Translations under genes and position numbers: made by a program
Assembly: GCA_016124375.1 (NCBI GenBank)
Contig: WGNV01000003.1
Span: 248,001-312,000, forward strand
Source of the DNA: Tepidisphaera sp.
GTDB taxonomy: Bacteria > Planctomycetota > Phycisphaerae > Phycisphaerales > UBA1924
DNA length: 64,000 nt
Direction of reading: 5' to 3'
The notes under the pieces: model-generated
What the model saw: only the letters and a program-made list of their open reading frames with translations
Told to the model about the DNA's origin: nothing
Database searches by the model: none
Shown: positions 8,052-15,781 of the stretch, piece after piece
How the letters are laid out: the number at the start of each line of letters is the position of its first letter
Numbering within the stretch: the stretch's first letter is position 1

Positions 8052-9555
8052 AGCGAATCCCCTGTGCCAGTTTGAGTTCACGCCCGAAGTTAATGGTGCA
8101 CGTCTGGCGGCGCATGTAGGCCTTCCACGAGTCGCTGCCCGACTCGCGCCCGCCGCCGGTTTCCTTTTCGCCGCCGAACGCGCCGCCGATCTCCGCGCCG
8201 CTGGTGCCGGCGTTGACGTTCGCAATCCCGCAGTCCGAGCCGCTGCCGGTGGGGCTCAGGAACATCTCGGCGTGGCGGAGGCTGTCGGTGAAGATGGCCG
8301 ACGACAGGCCCTGATGGACGCTGTTGTTGAGCGCGATCGCCTCGTCGATGGTCTTGAAGGTGAAGATGTACAGAATCGGCGCGAAGGTTTCGTCCATCGC
8401 GATGGGCAGTTGGTTGCTCGCGGGGGCGCGGACGATGGCCGGCGTCACGTAGTTGGGCCCGACGGGCGACTTTTCGCCCCCGGTGAGCAGCGTGCCTCCC
8501 TGGCTCTTGGCCGCGGCGATGGCACTCAGGAACCCTTCGACGGCCCGTCCATTCACCAGCGGGCCCACCAGCGTGCCCTCGGCGAGCGGGTCGCCGATGC
8601 GGATGGTCTTGTACGCCGCGATGAGACGCTTGGTCACTTCGTCGACGATGCTCTCGTGGACGATGAGACGACGCGTCGTCGTGCAGCGCTGCCCCGCGGT
8701 GCCGACAGCCGCGAAGACGATCGCGGGAATCGCGAGATTGAGGTCGGCGTTGGCGTCGACGATCGCGGCGTTGTTGCCGCCGAGTTCGAGCAGCACGCGC
8801 CCGAAGCGTCCGGCGACGACCTGGCCCACGTGCTTGCCCATGCGTGACGAGCCGGTCGCGGAAATCAGCGGCAGGCGCTTGTCGGCGATCATGCGCTCCC
8901 CCACCACCTGGTCGGCGCCGATGGTGAGTTGGAAGACGCCCGGGTGGCCCATGCCGCCGGCGACGCGCTCAGCGATGGCGTTGCTGGCGATGGCGGTGAG
9001 GGGTGCCAGCAGGCTGGGCTTCCACACGACGCTGTCGCCGCAAACGCCGGCGAGCATCGCGTTCCACGCCCAAACGGCGTTGGGGAAGTTGAACGCCGAG
9101 ATGACGCCGATGGGTCCGAGCGGCAGCCACAGCTCGCGCATCGCGTGCTTGGGGCGCTCGCTGGGCATGGTGAGACCATACAACTGGCGCGACAGGCCCA
9201 CGGCGAAGTCGGCGATGTCGATGGTTTCCTGCACTTCGCCCAGCCCTTCGGCCCGGATCTTGCCGACCTCGAGGCTTACCAGTTCGCCCAGTGCGGCTTG
9301 GTGCTTGCGGAACTCATCACCGATGGCGCGTACGACGAGGCCTCGCTCCGGAGCGGGCACTTCACGCCACTTCTTGAAGGCCGCGACGCTTGCGTCGACG
9401 ATCTTGTCGTACGTCGCGGCGTCATCGAGCTTCACGCCCGCGATCGCTTGGCCATTGGCGGGATTCGTGACGGTGACCACGCCCTCGCGAGCGGCCGGGT
9501 CGGTGACCCGCGGGTCGTTGGCGATTCCGAGCGCTTGCAGGACGGGGTGTGACAT
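8044..9555 (-). CDS. Aldehyde dehydrogenase, ALDH7 (alpha-aminoadipic semialdehyde) type
   Basis: A 503-residue NAD-dependent aldehyde dehydrogenase. It follows the ALDH7 family closely over its whole length: SLEVGKIRAEGLGEVQE, GVISAFNFPNAVWAWN, LLELGGNN with the general base E257, GTAGQRCTTTRRL with the nucleophile C291, SGAEIGGAFGGEKETGGG and the diagnostic C-terminus RRQTCTINFGRELKLAQGI. ALDH7 members oxidise 2-aminoadipate 6-semialdehyde in lysine catabolism, and also betaine aldehyde or lipid aldehydes in some organisms. No lysine-pathway gene is nearby. The ATG at 9555 was chosen from family alignment; ATG 9588 and GTG 9594 are in-frame alternatives. It overlaps rpiA downstream by 8 nt. 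Confidence 0.92.
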   Translation of the reverse strand: MSHPVLQALGIANDPRVTDPAAREGVVTVTNPANGQAIAGVKLDDAATYDKIVDASVAAFKKWREVPAPERGLVVRAIGDEFRKHQAALGELVSLEVGKIRAEGLGEVQETIDIADFAVGLSRQLYGLTMPSERPKHAMRELWLPLGPIGVISAFNFPNAVWAWNAMLAGVCGDSVVWKPSLLAPLTAIASNAIAERVAGGMGHPGVFQLTIGADQVVGERMIADKRLPLISATGSSRMGKHVGQVVAGRFGRVLLELGGNNAAIVDANADLNLAIPAIVFAAVGTAGQRCTTTRRLIVHESIVDEVTKRLIAAYKTIRIGDPLAEGTLVGPLVNGRAVEGFLSAIAAAKSQGGTLLTGGEKSPVGPNYVTPAIVRAPASNQLPIAMDETFAPILYIFTFKTIDEAIALNNSVHQGLSSAIFTDSLRHAEMFLSPTGSGSDCGIANVNAGTSGAEIGGAFGGEKETGGGRESGSDSWKAYMRRQTCTINFGRELKLAQGIRFD

Positions 9556-9764
9556 CAGGGAGACTTTAGGCCCTCGGGTGCGATGCATCCCCACGAAAAT
9601 CGGGCCGAAAGCCGATCGCGATGCGAGGCCGGCGCTGACGCGTCAGGCCGTGGCGCGAACACGGATTGCGTACCCGCTGGCAACGCCATCCCCGCGACGG
9701 CCCTCTCAGGAAGCCCGGCGGCAGAGCCGACCTACCAAAACCAAACCATCGGCGTCCAGCGGGT
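9556..9764. other. Intergenic stretch upstream of the ALDH7 gene
   Basis: About 210 nt between the dehydrogenase start and the end of the PfkB-family gene. It holds no convincing coding frame. The only recognisable item is a fragment of the dispersed GTCGGCTCGGAGAGCCGAC-type repeat near 9723-9736. Confidence 0.5.
9723..9736 (-). repeat. Fragment of repeat family A
   Basis: AGAGCCGACCTACC is identical to the outer part of the 22-bp arms of the inverted repeat at 25174-25245, and resembles the stem at 54488-54510. It looks like a decayed half-copy. Confidence 0.55.
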
Positions 9765-10919
9765 TTATGGCTCTTCGAGGTTCCGCAAGAGCCCGGCGAC
9801 GCGGGCCGCGCTGGGCGACGCCGCATCCCGCACGTACGCCCCGCTGGTGGCACACCCGACGCCGAGGCACTGGTCAATCGCGAGCCCCGCAACCTGGGCG
9901 AACGCGAAGCCGGCGTTGAAGTGGTCTCCCGCGCCGGTTGACAATCGGGGTTTCTTTGCAAGCGGTCCATCAAACCAGCCGCTGGCGCCGGCAGTGGCGG
10001 CGCCCGCGCCCTCGCGAGGATGGATGACGACGCAAGCGACGCCGATCGCCTCGCGAATGGCCGCGGCCGCCAGCGCGATGGGCGCGCCCGCACGCTCCAG
10101 CTTGCCCTTTTCTCGCGTGCCGATGACCTGATCGATGCGCTGGGCCTCGGCGAGGTTCAGGCCGAGCGTCACGCCGAACCCGGCGCGGCTCAGTTCCTGC
10201 ACGAGTTCGAGAGCCGCGGTGATGTCGCTGTCGGTGCGCTTGGCGGGATCGGAGAGATCAATGAACATGGCGGGCAGCGGGGCGGCAAGACGAGGCCTCA
10301 CCTCCCGAATAAGCCCGCGCCAGATTCCCTCCACGCCCCCGAGCAGCGACCAGTTGACGATTCCCAGCAGCTTGGCCTCGCCAATTCGATCGACCAGCCA
10401 GGGCAGGCCGCAGGTCTCGATGATCTTCCCCCACGTGACGCGCTGCACGCCCAGCGTCTCGTTCAGCATCAGCTTGCCATCGTCAAACTCCAGGCACAGC
10501 GTGGTGGACGGTGGGCAGACCGCACGGGCGTGGAGGCACCGGGCAGCGAAGGGCTGAAACACCGGGTGCACCTCATGGTGCGAATCTTCGCGGCCGATCG
10601 CGCCGACAAAGGTCGTCCGCATGCCCATCGACGCCAGCGCCGAGGCCATCAGGGGCCCGTTGCCTCCGAAGCGATCTTCGAGCGGGACCCGCTCGAGATT
10701 TGTGCTCTTGCCCGCGGCCGCGGCACATCGTGCGGCGAAGGCCTCGATCGTGTTCAGCGGCACGTAATCAGTCGGACCCATGCCGTGGCGCGTATCCACC
10801 AGGCGCGTGATCGTGTCGATGAAGCCGTCGAAGCCGACGAACGCGTGGCCCGGCCCGCGGCGAGCGGTAGCTTCCAAGGCGTCGGCGGCGGCGTGGGCGA
10901 TCTCCGTGCGAGTGCTCAT
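9765..10919 (-). CDS. PfkB-family carbohydrate kinase
   Basis: About 384 residues. PfkB/ribokinase features: an early FVGFDGFIDTITRLVD segment, RFGGNGPLMASALASMG (substrate-side glycine motif, residues about 85-105), and the anion-hole and catalytic-base motif GAGDHFNAG near residues 329-337, close to the canonical GAGDxFxxG with D332. It should phosphorylate a sugar or nucleoside using ATP, but the substrate cannot be read from sequence. The ATG at 10919 was chosen because it starts just before the conserved region; the frame is open further upstream into the divergent rdgB gene. It is a minus-strand gene divergent from rdgB with about 140 nt between starts. Confidence 0.82.
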   Translation of the reverse strand: MSTRTEIAHAAADALEATARRGPGHAFVGFDGFIDTITRLVDTRHGMGPTDYVPLNTIEAFAARCAAAAGKSTNLERVPLEDRFGGNGPLMASALASMGMRTTFVGAIGREDSHHEVHPVFQPFAARCLHARAVCPPSTTLCLEFDDGKLMLNETLGVQRVTWGKIIETCGLPWLVDRIGEAKLLGIVNWSLLGGVEGIWRGLIREVRPRLAAPLPAMFIDLSDPAKRTDSDITAALELVQELSRAGFGVTLGLNLAEAQRIDQVIGTREKGKLERAGAPIALAAAAIREAIGVACVVIHPREGAGAATAGASGWFDGPLAKKPRLSTGAGDHFNAGFAFAQVAGLAIDQCLGVGCATSGAYVRDAASPSAARVAGLLRNLEEP

Positions 10920-11058
10920 GGGACACAGCATATTGCCAGACCCTGCCACCCAGGGCGGTTCGGCGTCGTTGGCCCATTTCCGCACGCCTCTCCGCGCCGG
11001 GGAAGCCGACGCGATCGACATTCCTCCCTTGCCGTCACGCATCGCGAATAATCCATGC

Positions 11059-11697
11059 ATGCGAATCGTGCTCGCCACCTCAAACCCCCACAAAGTCGAC
11101 GAGCTTCGGCACATCTTCTCTGCCGAGGCCCTCGCCAACATCGAACTCATCGGGCTCGCCGACATCCCCCGCACCCCGCCCGAGCCCGCTGAGACGGGCG
11201 ACACGTTCATCGAGAACGCGACGATCAAGGCGACGCAATACGCCGCCTGGGCCGGGCTGCACTGCCTTGCGGATGACTCTGGTCTGGAAGTCGACGCCCT
11301 GCACGGCAAGCCGGGCGTGATCAGCTCGCACTACGCGACGGACGGGCGAGAGACGGGGGCGAGCCGCGCGGAGCGCGACGAGGCGAACAACGCCCGGGTG
11401 ATGCGCGAACTCGAAGGCGTGCCGCCGGCGCGACGCACCGCCCGGTTCGTGTGCACCATGGTGCTGGCCGCGCCGGACGCTCGCGTGCTGCACGTGGCGA
11501 CGGGTCACTTCGAGGGTCGCATCGGCGAGCACGGGCATGTGCCGCGGGGCAACGGGGGGTTCGGCTATGACCCCTTGTTTCTGGTCGGACCCGATTTCAC
11601 GCGGACAGCCGCGGAACTGCCCGCGAGCGAGAAACACCGCCTGAGCCACCGCGGGCACGCGGCCCGGGCGATGGCGGCCTACCTGCGTGGGCTGTAG
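11059..11697 (+). CDS. rdgB: RdgB/HAM1 (d)XTP/(d)ITP pyrophosphatase
   Basis: A 212-residue protein that should hydrolyse non-canonical purine nucleoside triphosphates such as dITP, dXTP and ITP to monophosphates, keeping them out of DNA and RNA. The family pattern is complete: MRIVLATSNPHKVDEL at the N-terminus (substrate-binding SxNxxK), LADDSGLEVDAL with metal-binding acidic residues, GKPGVISSHYA, GNGGFGYDPLFLV and the closing KHRLSHRGHAARAM. The ATG at 11059 opens exactly at the conserved N-terminus. It faces comB tail to tail; between them a fragment of dispersed repeat family C occurs. Confidence 0.94.
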   Translation: MRIVLATSNPHKVDELRHIFSAEALANIELIGLADIPRTPPEPAETGDTFIENATIKATQYAAWAGLHCLADDSGLEVDALHGKPGVISSHYATDGRETGASRAERDEANNARVMRELEGVPPARRTARFVCTMVLAAPDARVLHVATGHFEGRIGEHGHVPRGNGGFGYDPLFLVGPDFTRTAAELPASEKHRLSHRGHAARAMAAYLRGL

Positions 11698-11703
11698 TTT
11701 CAT

Positions 11704-11731
11704 ACGAGCCCGAAGCGCAACCGCGGGTCTC
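11704..11731 (+). repeat. Dispersed repeat family C, copy 1
   Basis: Starts ACGAGCCCGAAGCGC and continues with a degenerate GCGGGTCTCC. The same 15-base core occurs at 34799-34813 and, inverted, at 41461-41474 and near 44458-44472. It lies between convergent rdgB and comB. Confidence 0.7.
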
Positions 11732-11778
11732 CACTGCACGCTTCCGCGTGATGTTTGACCTTTTCCGCTTTGCGCTCC

Positions 11779-12564
11779 CTACGCCCGCACAATTTCCCCT
11801 CGCGACGGCACAAACTCCGGCACCACATCCAACGCATCCACGCGCGAGCAATCTGCCACGTCGCCCGCGAGCCCGATGCGGTGCAGGTTTCGCCCGCCGC
11901 GGCTCTCGGCCATTGCTTGCCCCACTCCCATCTGCTGCGCGCCCCGCCAGGCGAGCCGCGCGAGCCGGGCCGAGTCGTCGGAAACAATCTGCCGCCCGCC
12001 CGCCGCGAGAAGCTCGACCATCGCCCCCGCGGGCAAAATGTCATCCTGGCTGATCTCGTCGCGCGTGCCACAGCACAGGATGTGCACGGGTCTCGGGTCG
12101 CTCATCACCTCGCGGCTCACGGCGCCCACATTCACCATCGATCCCACCAGCACCCGCGCCGCCAGCCTGGCGTGCAGCAACGCCGCCGTGCCGTTGGTCG
12201 TCGAAAAGACGATCCGCTTGCCCCGAACACGCTCGGAAGTGTATTTCGCGGGCGAGTTGTCGAGGTCGAACCCCGGCGGCATCACGCCGCCCCGCTCGCC
12301 CCCAAGCAGGATCGGCTCGCCCCCGTCGCCCGCGAGCGTGTCGCGCAGCCGCAGCGCGTCGTCGATGCTGAGGGTCGGAAACAGCCTCGTCGCGCCGCTG
12401 GCAATGGCCTGAGCGATCGTGGCGCTCGCGCGAATTGCGTCGATGACAATGACGACGCCTCCGACCAGCGCCTCGGGCGAAACCAGCTTCACGTGCAGAT
12501 GCACGGCGAGCGGGCGCTCAGTGATGACGTGGGGCGGGGGGGGCGGAAGGTCGGGTGCGGCCAT
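11779..12564 (-). CDS. comB: ComB-like 2-phosphosulfolactate phosphatase
   Basis: About 261 residues. The ComB family signature is clear: VVIVIDAIRASATIAQAI (D and R near residues 40-46), LLGGERGGVMPPGFDLDNSP, KRIVFSTTNGTAALL and LVGSMVNVGAVSREV. In methanogens ComB removes phosphate from (2R)-phosphosulfolactate in coenzyme M synthesis; bacterial members are widespread and are linked to sulfolactate metabolism or have no known role. No comA, comC or comDE homologue is visible here, so the coenzyme M pathway is not implied. The ATG at 12564 is assigned by the family N-terminus. It is the last gene of a minus-strand run that begins with the zinc-ribbon array, 22 nt after the DUF429 gene. Confidence 0.85.
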   Translation of the reverse strand: MAAPDLPPPPPHVITERPLAVHLHVKLVSPEALVGGVVIVIDAIRASATIAQAIASGATRLFPTLSIDDALRLRDTLAGDGGEPILLGGERGGVMPPGFDLDNSPAKYTSERVRGKRIVFSTTNGTAALLHARLAARVLVGSMVNVGAVSREVMSDPRPVHILCCGTRDEISQDDILPAGAMVELLAAGGRQIVSDDSARLARLAWRGAQQMGVGQAMAESRGGRNLHRIGLAGDVADCSRVDALDVVPEFVPSRGEIVRA

Positions 12565-12586
12565 GGTCAGCCAGCGTACGCCGGGC

Positions 12587-13354
12587 TCACGCGGGCGCGG
12601 CAGATGCACGCAAAGCTGTCGCCGATGCGAGCATCACCATCTCCATGGGCAGGCCGCACGCATCGCGCGGGGGGTCTTCGGGCAGCGTCGTCAGCCCGCA
12701 AGTCCACACACCAGCCGCCGTCAGCGCCGCTGCGAAGGCGTCGAGCACGTCATCTTCCTTCCAAGGCGAGTCGGCCTGCATCGCGGCATCGACGATGTCC
12801 CCCGCGCCCGCCCATCGGCGTTCGAGAATCGCGCGTCGCAGTGCGAGCCCCTCGCGCGTGTGCTTGGAGTGGCGCAGCGGCTCACCCGCAAGCACGCGAA
12901 AACACACCTCGGGGTGGCACTCCCGCAATCTTCCCGCGGGCAGCGCGCCAGAGCGAAGCACATCGTCGATGTCACGGATCCGGGCGACGATGTTCCACAG
13001 TTGCCGCTGCACTTTTCGACGCCCGCGGGCGGCCATCGCCTTGTCCGCCTCCTGAACTGTGCGACACTCAAGCAGCCAGCGGGGCGGCGCGGGGAATACC
13101 GAGCTGCGCCGGGGACCGACGATCGCTCGCGCTTCGACATCGCACAGCCGCGGCCCGTCAACCAGCCCAATAGGGATGTCGATGAGCGCCAACGCCGCGG
13201 CCTCGCATCGTCTCGCCAGCGCGCCGGCGCTCGACGCGTGCTCCACGGTCGCCCGCCCATCGCGAGAAATCACGACCACCACCCAGCCGCCCCCGGGGCA
13301 GCCGTCGATCCCCAGCACGTGGTCCGACCAAGCGCTCTGCGTACGCCCACTCAC
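12587..13354 (-). CDS. DUF429 family protein
   Basis: A 255-residue protein with the DUF429 pattern: LGIDGCPGGGWVVVVI near the N-terminus, ALIDIPIGL, SSVFPAPPRWLL, ECHPEVCFRVLAG and EDDVLDAFAAALTA. DUF429 is predicted to have an RNase-H-like fold with conserved acidic residues; its function is unknown. The start is GTG at 13354, which overlaps the stop of the upstream zinc-ribbon gene in the sequence GTGA, so the two genes are probably translationally coupled. The context suggests it is expressed with the four membrane zinc-ribbon proteins and ComB, but no shared pathway is established. Confidence 0.85.
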   Translation of the reverse strand: MSGRTQSAWSDHVLGIDGCPGGGWVVVVISRDGRATVEHASSAGALARRCEAAALALIDIPIGLVDGPRLCDVEARAIVGPRRSSVFPAPPRWLLECRTVQEADKAMAARGRRKVQRQLWNIVARIRDIDDVLRSGALPAGRLRECHPEVCFRVLAGEPLRHSKHTREGLALRRAILERRWAGAGDIVDAAMQADSPWKEDDVLDAFAAALTAAGVWTCGLTTLPEDPPRDACGLPMEMVMLASATALRASAAPA

Positions 13355-13875
13355 AAGGCCAGCCCGACAACGCAATCGACCAAAAGCCCGGCGGCATACA
13401 TCGCCCCGACCGCGAGTCCGCGGCCCTTGGCCGGCGTCCGCAGCACCAGCGGCGCGCACGCGGCACCAAACACCAGCGCATGACCAACCACGTTCGCCGC
13501 CCGACGCGTCGCGTCGTCGTATGCCGATTGGAGCGTCTCCTGCCCCGGAAGCAGAAGCACCGTGAGCAGTGCGCTCTCAAGCCACTCTGCACACACAAAC
13601 AACACGCACAGCGGCACCACCAGCTTGAGGCACCAGATAAGGCGCGCAGGATCCGTGAAATAGCGCCTCGGAATGTGTATTTTCAGTTGCTCGGGCTGCT
13701 CCGTGCCGCATTCCGGGCAGGTTGAGCCCGGGTCAAGCCCGACGAGGCTGTAGCCGCAGCGCCCGCACGCGATCACCGGCCGCGTCTCGATGCGCGAAGG
13801 AGACACCTCACCCGTGTTAAGCAGCGACAGCACCAGGTACAGCGGGAGGGTCAGCATGTCCAGCGGCGCGATCAT
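13351..13875 (-). CDS. Membrane zinc-ribbon protein, paralogue 4
   Basis: 174 residues. After a short hydrophobic N-terminus (MLTLPLYLVLSLL) comes a zinc ribbon CGRCGYSLVGLDPGS-CPECG near residues 38-58, then two or three hydrophobic segments (LKLVVPLCVLFVCAEWL, ANVVGHALVFGAACAPLVL, GLAVGAMYAAGLLVDCVVGL). The pattern C-x2-C-x-Y-x-L-x-G-L-x5-CPECG is shared with the three genes upstream. The ATG at 13875 overlaps the previous gene's stop as ATGA. The function is unknown; the ribbon probably sits in the cytoplasm next to the membrane, by analogy with other membrane-anchored ribbons. Confidence 0.8.
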   Translation of the reverse strand: MIAPLDMLTLPLYLVLSLLNTGEVSPSRIETRPVIACGRCGYSLVGLDPGSTCPECGTEQPEQLKIHIPRRYFTDPARLIWCLKLVVPLCVLFVCAEWLESALLTVLLLPGQETLQSAYDDATRRAANVVGHALVFGAACAPLVLRTPAKGRGLAVGAMYAAGLLVDCVVGLAL

Positions 13876-14459
13876 CGCAGAAGAGCATACGGCAAAGTCC
13901 AGAAGACGACACACCCCGACACTCCGATGATCATGAGCCCGACAGTAGCTCGCAGCCACATCTTGGTTCGCAGGTGCAAAACAAACACACCCACGACCGT
14001 CGCCACCGAGAAAGGCCAGAGGACCACCAGCAAGCCGCCAAACGACTCGCCAATGTCCGCGAGCTCGCGGCTGCGGGCCGCCCGCATGCTTGTCTCCCAG
14101 CCGAACCCCTGCACCCGATATGACAAAGCCACCAGCACCTGGGCGAAGACCGCCAGCACCGAGAACAGCAGCATCCATGCCGGCAAAGCCATGAGCCACT
14201 TGGCCAGTCGCGGGCCGTGCCATGCCAGGGCGCGCCCGACCCTCGAGATCATCACATGGGGCATCGGGTCTCCACACTCCGGACACTTCACGCCCCGATC
14301 CAGCCCCGCCAGGTCGTAGTCGCAGGCGCTGCAACGCGTGACTTCGATCGCCCGCGACCGGGGCCCGCGCCACCTGGTCACCATCATGGTCAAGCTCGCG
14401 ACGTAGATCAGCACGAACACAATCCCTTCTCCCTCACTCGGATCCGCGCAACGGCACAT
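13872..14459 (-). CDS. Membrane zinc-ribbon protein, paralogue 3
   Basis: 195 residues. It has an N-terminal hydrophobic helix (IVFVLIYVASLTMMV), a zinc ribbon CSACDYDLAGLDRGV-CPECG near residues 43-63, then four hydrophobic segments (WLMALPAWMLLFSVLAVFAQVLVAL, FGGLLVVLWPFSVATVVGVFVL, ATVGLMIIGVSGCVVFW). The start ATG at 14459 has an excellent ribosome-binding site, GGGAGGTGA, six bases upstream. It begins 15 nt after the preceding gene and overlaps the next by four bases. It is a paralogue of its neighbours by the ribbon and overall layout; no known function. Confidence 0.8.
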   Translation of the reverse strand: MCRCADPSEGEGIVFVLIYVASLTMMVTRWRGPRSRAIEVTRCSACDYDLAGLDRGVKCPECGDPMPHVMISRVGRALAWHGPRLAKWLMALPAWMLLFSVLAVFAQVLVALSYRVQGFGWETSMRAARSRELADIGESFGGLLVVLWPFSVATVVGVFVLHLRTKMWLRATVGLMIIGVSGCVVFWTLPYALLR

Positions 14460-14474
14460 GCGTCACCTCCCGGG

Positions 14475-15008
14475 CTACGTGCACCACTTGAGCACAAGCA
14501 CGATGAACCCCGTCCCCAGCATCGCGCCGTTGACGATGCACCATCTCCTCCATGACAGCGGCGCCGTCAGCGGCATCACAACCATGGGCAGCAGCAGTGG
14601 CCACAGCACATCGGTCGCGATGACCTCCCAGGGCCGGCTCGGGTTCAGCTCGTTCTGCTGCGACAGCCATCGTGCGAGCGCCGGCGTTGCACCGAGCGCC
14701 GAGTAATGCCACCTGACCACCTCGACGGCCACTGCCGGCAGCAGCAGAGCCGCCAACAGCCACGCGATCAGCGTGAGCGCCGCCCTGAGCAGCGCGCCAT
14801 CTCGAAACTCGAACCGCATGGGCAGCACGTCAAAGCCGATCGACGGCGTGTCGCAGCCGCACTCCGGGCACATCGCCCCGTCCGCCAACCCGTCGAGGCT
14901 GTAATCGCAATGACGGCAGGTGCGACGTCGAACTTCGCTCACCCGGGGCGGCTCTGTCCGGATCATCAGCACCAACGCGAGAAGCCAAATGGCCAGCAGC
15001 GCGGGCAT
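14475..15008 (-). CDS. Membrane zinc-ribbon protein, paralogue 2
   Basis: 177 residues. The N-terminal helix (LLAIWLLALVLMI) is followed by the ribbon CRHCDYSLDGLADGA-CPECG near residues 31-51 and by three hydrophobic segments (ALTLIAWLLAALLLPAVAVEVV, VLWPLLLPMVVMPL, GAMLGTGFIVLVL). The ATG at 15008 is preceded by GGGGAGGTGAC, a near-perfect ribosome-binding site. It follows the first paralogue by 17 nt. The similarity to the neighbours lies in the ribbon and topology rather than in the membrane part, so duplication followed by divergence is likely. Confidence 0.8.
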   Translation of the reverse strand: MPALLAIWLLALVLMIRTEPPRVSEVRRRTCRHCDYSLDGLADGAMCPECGCDTPSIGFDVLPMRFEFRDGALLRAALTLIAWLLAALLLPAVAVEVVRWHYSALGATPALARWLSQQNELNPSRPWEVIATDVLWPLLLPMVVMPLTAPLSWRRWCIVNGAMLGTGFIVLVLKWCT

Positions 15009-15025
15009 GGGTCACCTCCCCGCGT

Positions 15026-15541
15026 CTAACCACCCACCAACTCAGCCCACAACACGCTCACCCCCGCAGAGCCCAGCGCCATCCACATGGCTGCACTCAG
15101 CCGCCGAGATTGGGGTAGTGCGATCGCCAGCGGCGAGATCGCCGCCCCGAGGAGCAGCACGTCCGCCGGTCCGATCATCGCGTGATGACTCGCCCAGGGC
15201 GTCTGGCACACCCCCGCGATCGACGGCGGCGCCAGCAGCATCATGATCGCTTGATTCAGATCGTCCCTGACGCTCGCCAAGCCCAGGAGCGTCACCTGCG
15301 CAAGCAAAGCCAGGATCACTTGCCACGAGGGAACGACGCCCGAAAAGGCGCCGGCTGACTGATTCGACGGCGAATGGCCGCACTCCGGGCACGCCACGCC
15401 GGCGGCCAGGCCTTGCAGGTCATACCCACACGCTGTGCATTCGCCGAATCGCGAACTTCTGACACGCACGCGGTCCTGCTCGCGATGCTCCGCCGCGAGC
15501 GCGCACGACACCAGGAACACCCACATGATGAGCAGTCCCAT
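15026..15541 (-). CDS. Membrane zinc-ribbon protein, paralogue 1
   Basis: 171 residues, first gene of the minus-strand run. It has an N-terminal hydrophobic helix (LLIMWVFLVSCALAA), a zinc ribbon CTACGYDLQGLAAGV-CPECG near residues 35-55, then hydrophobic segments (WQVILALLAQVTLLGLA, GPADVLLLGAAISPLAIAL, MWMALGSAGVSVLWAELVG). The ATG at 15541 follows GGAAGGA by about ten bases. The promoter of the operon should lie between here and the dnaK terminator at 15729-15758, but no clear -35/-10 pair was identified. Confidence 0.78.
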   Translation of the reverse strand: MGLLIMWVFLVSCALAAEHREQDRVRVRSSRFGECTACGYDLQGLAAGVACPECGHSPSNQSAGAFSGVVPSWQVILALLAQVTLLGLASVRDDLNQAIMMLLAPPSIAGVCQTPWASHHAMIGPADVLLLGAAISPLAIALPQSRRLSAAMWMALGSAGVSVLWAELVGG

Positions 15542-15728
15542 ACATCACACATTCCTTCCCAAGTTGCCGAGTTGTACCAACCTCGCCAGATGCACACATA
15601 ACTCGCCGCGCGCCATATGCCGCGGCTTCATGATGACTCTTTCTGCTACGGGTGCAGCCTTGCATGGGTTGCATCAATCCGCAGGAGCCCGCGCGAAGCG
15701 CCACCCGCACTCACCGAACCAAAAACAA

Positions 15729-15758
15729 AAGCCCCCGGGCTAACGCGCTCGGGGGCTT
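15729..15758 (-). terminator. Intrinsic terminator of dnaK
   Basis: A nine-base-pair perfect stem, AAGCCCCCG (15729-15737) with CGGGGGCTT (15750-15758), extendable by three more pairs. Read on the minus strand it is followed by TTTTGTTTTT. It sits 24 nt past the dnaK stop, so it should end the dnaK transcript. Confidence 0.85.
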
Positions 15759-15781
15759 GAAGAATCTAATTGGAGCAGGTC

